The translations under genes were made by a program, and so were the position numbers. From Streptomyces sp. HM190 (GTDB lineage: Bacteria; Actinomycetota; Actinomycetes; Streptomycetales; Streptomycetaceae): a DNA stretch of 64,000 bases. Below are positions 58,653-64,000 of the stretch, piece by piece. Under the pieces are notes generated by a model. The model saw nothing but the letters and a program-made list of their open reading frames with translations. It made no database searches and had not been told where the DNA came from. The stretch spans positions 6,014,001-6,078,000 of the forward strand of contig NZ_CP047318.1 of assembly GCF_009857135.1 (NCBI RefSeq), written 5' to 3'. Each line of letters begins with the position of its first letter. Positions within the stretch are counted from its first letter, which is position 1.

Positions 58653-59333
58653 CTACGGGACGCCGACCAGGAGGATCCGGCCCTCAGAGCCCGGAAATCT
58701 GTCCTTGACCTTGCCCGAAACCGCACCCTTCGCCGGTGTTTCGGCCACCTGCGCCGGTGTCGCCGGGGGGTGGTCGGCGAGGTGCGGGGCGGCTGTGCCC
58801 GTGGCGTGCGCCGCCGCCGCGGTCGTACCCGGCGAGGTCGCGGCCCCGGTGCGGCTCCGGTGGGACGCGGAGGTGGCGGACACCCCAGGCGCGAACAGGT
58901 CCAGCCGGGTGCCCCAGTTGGAGAAGGTGACGTGGATGTCCTTCTTTCCGGTGGCGCCGACCGCGATCGCCTGTTTCACCCGGGCGGGTGAGGAGAGGGA
59001 CGCGGCGACGGCGTCATCGCCCGCGGCGACCGTATACGTCACCCCGGACGCGACCGGAGGCCCCCGCGGGTCCGCCGCGAGTCGTCTGGCCTGATTCCCA
59101 CCGGGGCTCGCGGCGTGGCCGTTGACGATCCGGCTGTCCACGTGGCGTGTTTTCGCCTCGTACGGACGGGCGACGTCCTTCCCCTCCTCCGGTGGGGCCG
59201 GCGTCCCCGGCCTGAGGGCCACGAGGTGGCTGCCGCCGACGGACCCGTGGCCCCGGCTCCGAGGACACGTCCCTCCGGGGCGGCGTGCGCCGGTGCGAGG
59301 CCGACCGGGAGCATCGCGGCGCGACCGCCGTGA
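58653..59333 (-). pseudogene. Degenerate secreted subtilisin-like (S8) protease
   Basis: Minus-strand fragments in three frames make up an S8 protease: signal-peptide end MLPVGLAPAHAAPEGRVLG (about 59314), then in another frame the I9 pro-domain start SHLVALRPGTPAPPEEGKDV, then SGVTYTVAAGDDAVAASLSS, QAIAVGATGKKDIHVTFSNWG, TRLDLFAPGVS and the C-terminus. The region that should carry the catalytic Asp and His is deleted. The oxyanion Asn of AAGN is Asp, and the Ser motif GTSMAAPH is scrambled (SPGTTAAAAHATGTAAPH). Frameshifts, a deletion and lost catalytic residues make it a pseudogene. Confidence 0.8.
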
Positions 59334-59714
59334 GGCCCCCGGTCCGGCGCGGACGCCTGTTTCCCGCCCCCGCCCGACAGTGCATGGACAGGGATCCCCG
59401 CCTCGTCGGCCGGTACGCCACTCGGCTGGCTCTCGTGCGGGGTGAAGCGCCACAAGGCCGCACAGAGGTGTGGAATCGGCCATACCGCCCGTGCGGGGAC
59501 AGGGGCGGGCCGCGACGAATTCAGGACTGAACCCGCAGGACCGGACTGCGCGGCCGGGGGGCCGGGGTACGGATGCGCCGTAATTGCATACCGAGGGACG
59601 CGCCGTTCTTGCCGACCCGCCCGCCCGCGCCGCTACCGTCGTGGTGACGACCGGTCGCACGCAACAGGTGCGTCCCCTTGGCCCGTACGTCCTGGCGTGA
59701 AGGTGGAATCCTCT

Positions 59715-62336
59715 GTGAAGGCCATCCGCAGATTCACCGTCCGACCCGTCCTGCCCGTAGCCCTTCAGCCCCTCAGCGAGCTGGCGCGCAATCTGCGCTG
59801 GTCCTGGCACGCGGAGACCCGTGACCTGTTCCAGTCGGTCGACCCCGACTGCTGGGCCGCGTCCGGCGGCGACCCCGTACGCCTTCTCGGCTCCGTCCCC
59901 GCCCGGCGCCTCGCCGAACTCGCCGAGGACCGGCGCTTCCTGCGCCGGCTCACCGTGGTCGCCGACGAACTGCGCGACTACGTCACCGGCGACCGCTGGT
60001 ACCAGACGCAGACCTCGGAGCCGCCGGCCGCCATCGCCTACTTCTCGCCCGAGTTCGGCATCACCGCCGCGCTGCCGCAGTACTCCGGAGGCCTCGGCAT
60101 CCTCGCCGGCGACCATCTGAAGGCCGCCAGCGACCTGGGTGTGCCACTGATCGGCGTCGGCCTGCTCTATCGGCACGGCTACTTCCGGCAGTCGCTGTCC
60201 CGGGACGGCTGGCAGCAGGAGCACTACCCCGTGCTCGACCCGAACGAGCTGCCCCTGGTGCCGCTGCAGGAGACCGACGGCTCCCAGGCCCGCGTCGACC
60301 TCGCGCTGCCCGGCGGCCGCCGACTGCACGCCCGCGTCTGGCAGGCCCAGGTCGGCCGCGTCCCCCTGCTCCTGCTGGACTCCGACGTCGAGGAGAACGA
60401 CCTCGGTGAGCGGGGTGTCACCGACCGGCTCTACGGCGGCGGCAGCGAACACCGGCTGCTGCAGGAGATGCTGCTCGGCATAGGAGGTGTCCGGGCGGTC
60501 CGCACGTACTGCCGCCTCACCGGCCACGCCCAACCCGAGGTCTTCCACACCAACGAGGGCCACGCCGGCTTCCTCGGTCTCGAACGCATCGCCGAGCTGT
60601 GCGACCGGGGGCTCGACTTCGACGCCGCTCTGGAGGCGGCCCGCGCCGGCACCGTCTTCACCACCCACACCCCGGTCCCGGCCGGCATCGACCGCTTCGA
60701 CCGGGAACTCGTGGCCCAGCACTTCGGCCCCGACGCCGAACTGCCCCGCATCGACGTCGAACGCGTGCTCGGACTCGGCATGGAGACGTACTCGGGCGGC
60801 GACCCGAACGTCTTCAACATGGCGGTGATGGGGCTGCGGCTCGCCCAGCGCGCCAACGGGGTGTCCCTGCTGCACGGCCAGGTCAGCCGGGAGATGTTCT
60901 CGGGCCTGTGGCCGGGCTTCGACGCGGACGAGGTCCCCATCACCTCCGTCACCAACGGCGTCCACGCCCCGACCTGGGTGGCGCCCGAGGTGTTCCGCCT
61001 CGGCTCCCGGCAGGTCGGTGCCGAACGCACCGAGGACGCCATGACGGTCGGCGGCTCGGACCGCTGGGACGCCGTGGCCGACATCCCCGACGGCGACATC
61101 TGGGAACTGCGCCGGAGCCTGCGCGAGCAACTGGTGCTGGAGGTGCGGGAACGCCTCGCCGCCTCCTGGCGCCAGCGCGGCGCGGGCACCGCCGAACTCG
61201 GCTGGATCGACGGGGTCCTCGACCCGGACGTCCTGACCATCGGCTTCGCGCGCCGCGTCCCCTCCTACAAGCGGCTGACGCTGATGCTGCGCGACCAGGA
61301 CCGCCTCATGGAGCTGCTGCTGCACCCCGAGCGGCCGATCCAGATCGTCGTCGCCGGCAAGGCCCACCCGGCGGACGACGGCGGCAAGCGCCTCATCCAG
61401 GAGCTGGTCAGGTTCGCCGACGACCCGCGGGTGCGGCACCGGATCGTGTTCCTGCCGGACTACGGCATGGCGATGGCGCAGAAGCTGTACCCCGGCTGCG
61501 ACGTGTGGCTCAACAACCCGCTGCGGCCACTGGAGGCGTGCGGCACCAGCGGGATGAAGGCCGCGCTGAACGGATGCCTCAACCTGTCGGTGCTGGACGG
61601 CTGGTGGGACGAATGGTTCCGGCCCGACTTCGGCTGGGCGATCCCCACCGCCGACGGCACCGCGACGGACGACGACCGCCGGGACGACCTGGAGGCCGCC
61701 GCCCTGTACGACCTGCTGGAGCAGCGGGTGGCGCCCCGCTTCTACGAGCGCGGCCAGGGCGGACTGCCCGACCGCTGGATCGAGATGGTCCGCCAGACCC
61801 TCACCCATCTCGGCCCGAAGGTGCTGGCCGGCCGGATGGTCCGCGAGTACGTGGACCGCCTGTACGCGCCCGCGGCCCGCGCCCACCGCGCGCTCAACCC
61901 GGACACGGCGCGGGAGTCGGCGGGGTGGAAGGCACGCGTCCGGGGTGCCTGGCACCGCGTCAAGGTCGACCACGTGGAGGCGTCCGCGCTGCCGACGAGC
62001 ACCGCCGAACTGGGCGCCACACTGATGCTGCGCGTCCGCGTGGACCTCGGCGAACTCGCCCCCGACGACGTGGAGGTCCAGGCGGTGTCGGGCCGCGTCG
62101 ACTCCGAGGACCGGATCACGGACGCGTCGAGCGTCCCGCTGAAGCCGACCAGCGGGCCCGACGACGAGGGCCGCTGGATCTACGAGGGCCCGCTGGCCCT
62201 GGACCGCACGGGCCCCTTCGGCTACACGGTCCGCATCCTCCCGGCCCACCGCCTGCTCGCCTCCCCGGCCGAACTGGGCCTGCTGGCGGTGCCGTCGGAG
62301 GAGACGGGGGAGGGGGCGGGGGTGTTGATGCGGTAG
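59715..62336 (+). CDS. glgP: Alpha-glucan (glycogen/maltodextrin) phosphorylase
   Basis: An 873-residue GT35 enzyme releasing glucose 1-phosphate from alpha-1,4-glucan. The N-terminal DUF3417 region (RRFTVRPVLPVALQPLSELARNLRWSW in parts) is typical of the actinobacterial class. Also seen are AYFSPEFGITAALPQYSGGLGIL, FHTNEGHAGFLGLERI, VFTTHTPVPAGIDRF, GFARRVPSYKRLTLML and the PLP-site block PLEACGTSGMKAALNGCLN, with the Lys that should bind pyridoxal phosphate. GTG 59715 has AAGGTGGA upstream. It is divergent from the GlgE operon with the dead subtilase between, so glucan synthesis and breakdown genes lie back to back. Confidence 0.94.
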   Translation: MKAIRRFTVRPVLPVALQPLSELARNLRWSWHAETRDLFQSVDPDCWAASGGDPVRLLGSVPARRLAELAEDRRFLRRLTVVADELRDYVTGDRWYQTQTSEPPAAIAYFSPEFGITAALPQYSGGLGILAGDHLKAASDLGVPLIGVGLLYRHGYFRQSLSRDGWQQEHYPVLDPNELPLVPLQETDGSQARVDLALPGGRRLHARVWQAQVGRVPLLLLDSDVEENDLGERGVTDRLYGGGSEHRLLQEMLLGIGGVRAVRTYCRLTGHAQPEVFHTNEGHAGFLGLERIAELCDRGLDFDAALEAARAGTVFTTHTPVPAGIDRFDRELVAQHFGPDAELPRIDVERVLGLGMETYSGGDPNVFNMAVMGLRLAQRANGVSLLHGQVSREMFSGLWPGFDADEVPITSVTNGVHAPTWVAPEVFRLGSRQVGAERTEDAMTVGGSDRWDAVADIPDGDIWELRRSLREQLVLEVRERLAASWRQRGAGTAELGWIDGVLDPDVLTIGFARRVPSYKRLTLMLRDQDRLMELLLHPERPIQIVVAGKAHPADDGGKRLIQELVRFADDPRVRHRIVFLPDYGMAMAQKLYPGCDVWLNNPLRPLEACGTSGMKAALNGCLNLSVLDGWWDEWFRPDFGWAIPTADGTATDDDRRDDLEAAALYDLLEQRVAPRFYERGQGGLPDRWIEMVRQTLTHLGPKVLAGRMVREYVDRLYAPAARAHRALNPDTARESAGWKARVRGAWHRVKVDHVEASALPTSTAELGATLMLRVRVDLGELAPDDVEVQAVSGRVDSEDRITDASSVPLKPTSGPDDEGRWIYEGPLALDRTGPFGYTVRILPAHRLLASPAELGLLAVPSEETGEGAGVLMR

Positions 62337-62382
62337 GCGCGCCCTGCCGGGGGTGCCCCGGCCTGTTCGTCGTGTCCGTGCC

Positions 62383-62413
62383 CGCCCCGCACGGACACCG
62401 TCTGTGCGGGGCG
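62383..62413. terminator. Terminator between glgP and the DUF1990 gene
   Basis: CGCCCCGCAC (62383-62392) pairs with GTGCGGGGCG (62404-62413). It is placed between convergent genes and probably works both ways. Confidence 0.65.
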
Positions 62414-62504
62414 CGGTGCTGCGCACGTACGTGCCGCGTGGCGTCCTCTCGTCCCCGTCGCGCGGGTACGGCGGGACCACTGCTCGGGCGGGGTGCCCGC
62501 GCGG

Positions 62505-63041
62505 TCACTCCTTCGCATCCCCCGCCAGCCTCCGCAGCACCACCCCGCACCGCCGCGCGTACGCGTGTTGCAGGCCCCGTGTCGCCGCGCCGCCCGCCTT
62601 CGCGTACCACTTCGCCGGGCGGCTGTACGCCGTCACCGTCAGCCAGACCGTGCCGTCGCCGGTGCGGGCGACCACGAAGGACTCCTCGCCCGTCTCGGGG
62701 TGGCCGGGGAGCGTGCCGTAGGCCCAGCCCTTGCGGCGGGGTTCGTCCACCGTCCAGACGACGCGGCACGGGGCCTTGATGACGCCGCCCAGGGTGACCG
62801 TGACGTCGACGCCCGGCGCGGCCTCGGGCGCGTCCGTGTGGAGGCCCACGCCCAGTGCGCGGTGCATCCCCCACGTGAGGACCGCGTGCGCCGCCCGTTC
62901 GAACAGGGCCGTGCCCTCGCCGAGGCGGGTGCGGACCTGCATCTCGTGGAAGCCGGGCGGGCAGCGGCCCTCGCGGGTCGCGCCGACGGCCTCGTAGGTG
63001 AAGCCGTCCGGGAGGGGGTGTGAGCCGTCGGAGTGGGACAT
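62505..63041 (-). CDS. DUF1990 (UPF0548) family protein
   Basis: A 178-residue protein: LPDGFTYEAVGATREGRCPPG, EMQVRTRLGEGTALFERAAHAVLTWGMHR in parts, then RVVWTVDEPRRKGWAYGTLPGHPETGEESF in parts and a C-terminal SRPAKWYAKAGGAATRGLQH. The GTLPGHPExGEE block is diagnostic of DUF1990. It may have an SRPBCC-like fold, as in proteins that bind hydrophobic ligands; the function is unknown. ATG 63041 gives the compact family start. It is convergent with glgP. Confidence 0.85.
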   Translation of the reverse strand: MSHSDGSHPLPDGFTYEAVGATREGRCPPGFHEMQVRTRLGEGTALFERAAHAVLTWGMHRALGVGLHTDAPEAAPGVDVTVTLGGVIKAPCRVVWTVDEPRRKGWAYGTLPGHPETGEESFVVARTGDGTVWLTVTAYSRPAKWYAKAGGAATRGLQHAYARRCGVVLRRLAGDAKE

Positions 63042-63056
63042 GGGGCCAAAGCCTAA

Positions 63057-63093
63057 GGCGGTACCCGGAGTCGCCTTCTCTCCGGGTACCGCC
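63057..63093 (-). terminator. Terminator after the M4 protease gene
   Basis: GGCGGTACCCGGAG (63057-63070) pairs perfectly over 14 bp with CTCCGGGTACCGCC (63080-63093). It is 31 nt beyond the protease stop and lies just upstream of the DUF1990 start. Confidence 0.75.
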
Positions 63094-63124
63094 CTCAGGG
63101 CCGCCTGGTGTGCTGCCTGGTGTG

Positions 63125-64000
63125 CTACGCGGTCACGTTGACCGCCGCCCACGTCGCGTTCACCGCGTTGTACTCGGCGCTGCTCGCGCCGTACAGGTCA
63201 CGCGCCGCGTTCAGGGTCGCCGTGCGGGCGCCCTTGTAGTTGGTCGTCGAGGTCATGTACGTGGTCAGCGCCTTGTACCAGATCTGGACGGCCTTGGCGC
63301 GGCCGATGCCGGTGATCGTGGCGCCGTTGGAGGTCGGGGAGTTGTAGCTGACGCCGTTGATGGTCTTGGCGCCGCTGCCCTCCGACAGCAGGTAGAAGAA
63401 GTGGTTCGCCGGGCCCGACGAGTAGTGCACGTCGAGGCCGCCCAGGGACGACGACCAGTAGTTGGCCGACGAGCCGTCCTTGCTGGGCTGGTCCATGTAC
63501 CGCAGCGGGGTGCCGTTGCCGCGGATGTCTACCTTCTCGCCGATGAGGTAGTCGCCCGGGTCCTTGGTGTTGGCCGCGTAGAACTCGACGGCCGTGCCGA
63601 AGATGTCGGAGGTGGCCTCGTTCAGGCCGCCCGACTCGCCGGAGTAGTTCAGGCCCGCGGTGTTGGAGGTCAGACCGTGGGACATCTCGTGGCCCGCGAC
63701 GTCCAGCGAGGTCAGCGGCTTGACGTTGCCCGCGCCGTCGCCGTACGTCATGCAGAAGCAGCTGTCGGACCAGAAGGCGTTGACGTACGCGTTGCCGTAG
63801 TGGACGCGGGAGTACGCGGCCACGCCGTTGTTCTTGATGCCGTTGCGGCCGAGGACGTTCTTGTAGAAGTCCCAGGTGACCTGCGCGCCGTAGTGGGCGT
63901 CCACCGCGGCGTTCTGGTCGGTGGAGGAGCTGGAGACGCTGCCGGTGCCCCAGATGTCGTCCGCGTCGGTGAAGAGCGTGCCGGCGGAGGACGACGTGGC
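63125..64000 (-). CDS. M4-family (thermolysin-like) neutral zinc metalloprotease, C-terminal part
   Basis: The last 291 codons of a secreted protease; the signal peptide and pro-region lie beyond the right edge. The zinc site is intact: HExxH in LDVAGHEMSHGLTSN and the third ligand Glu in SGGLNEATSDIFGTAVEFY. Family blocks AVDAHYGAQVTWDFYKNVLGRNG (in parts), VHYGNAYVNAFW, DVHYSSGPANHFFYLLSEG and the C-terminal helix domain ending WAAVNVTA are present. No C-terminal extra domain is present. It acts outside the cell on proteins. Confidence 0.93.
   Translation of the reverse strand, partial: ATSSSAGTLFTDADDIWGTGSVSSSSTDQNAAVDAHYGAQVTWDFYKNVLGRNGIKNNGVAAYSRVHYGNAYVNAFWSDSCFCMTYGDGAGNVKPLTSLDVAGHEMSHGLTSNTAGLNYSGESGGLNEATSDIFGTAVEFYAANTKDPGDYLIGEKVDIRGNGTPLRYMDQPSKDGSSANYWSSSLGGLDVHYSSGPANHFFYLLSEGSGAKTINGVSYNSPTSNGATITGIGRAKAVQIWYKALTTYMTSTTNYKGARTATLNAARDLYGASSAEYNAVNATWAAVNVTA

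Overview
The window is a stretch of a Streptomyces chromosome. GC is very high, third codon positions are almost all G or C, and many genes start with GTG and overlap by 4 nt. It carries the Streptomyces polar-growth pair scy/filP. From memory, the gene order follows the S. coelicolor chromosome from about SCO5393 to SCO5447. No tRNA, rRNA, CRISPR array or insertion sequence was seen.

Left part (1-9.4 kb): the start of a luciferase-like flavin oxidoreductase, a small zinc-finger protein, an ABC-2 exporter pair with a dead ATPase copy upstream, then filP and scy, the coiled-coil proteins of the hyphal-tip cytoskeleton. At 9-11.8 kb come methylmalonyl-CoA epimerase, a thiolase and the mutase chaperone MeaB. 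The isobutyryl-CoA mutase large subunit icmA lies further on (24.9 kb), behind a perfect 24-bp palindrome, so acyl-CoA metabolism is a theme.

Middle-left (12-28.7 kb): a secreted acidic PepSY protein divergent from a two-component system, with helically phased half-sites between them; two MarR regulators; a coupled operon of three AIM24 proteins; two DUF3817 membrane proteins; a thiamine-binding protein; a cellulose-synthase-like glycosyltransferase with a GlxA-type radical copper oxidase and a convergent GH6 glucanase; a TetR regulator; and a thioredoxin-TPR protein. A 169-bp near-perfect inverted repeat starts at the icmA stop codon.

Middle (29-40 kb): an uncharacterised envelope cassette (DUF6230, DUF6114 and a secreted acidic protein), then a central-carbon cluster pyk, ackA, pta and pfkA, and an HTH regulator.

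Right part (40-64 kb): a CitA/CitB-type two-component system divergent from a dicarboxylate transporter whose upstream region holds eight consecutive hairpins; a MerR regulator coupled to a thioredoxin; a HelD-like RNA-polymerase motor; a P450 with an abnormal K-helix; the GlgE pathway operon glgE-treS-mak-glgB, which turns trehalose into branched alpha-glucan through maltose 1-phosphate; divergent glgP; a decayed subtilase gene; a DUF1990 protein; and the 3' part of a secreted M4 metalloprotease. The branching enzyme carries an extra N-terminal tail of about 435 residues that looks like histone H1.

The best candidates for new biology are the hairpin array at 42455-42650, the GlgB tail, the 169-bp inverted repeat, the icmA palindrome and the DUF6230/DUF6114 cassette.
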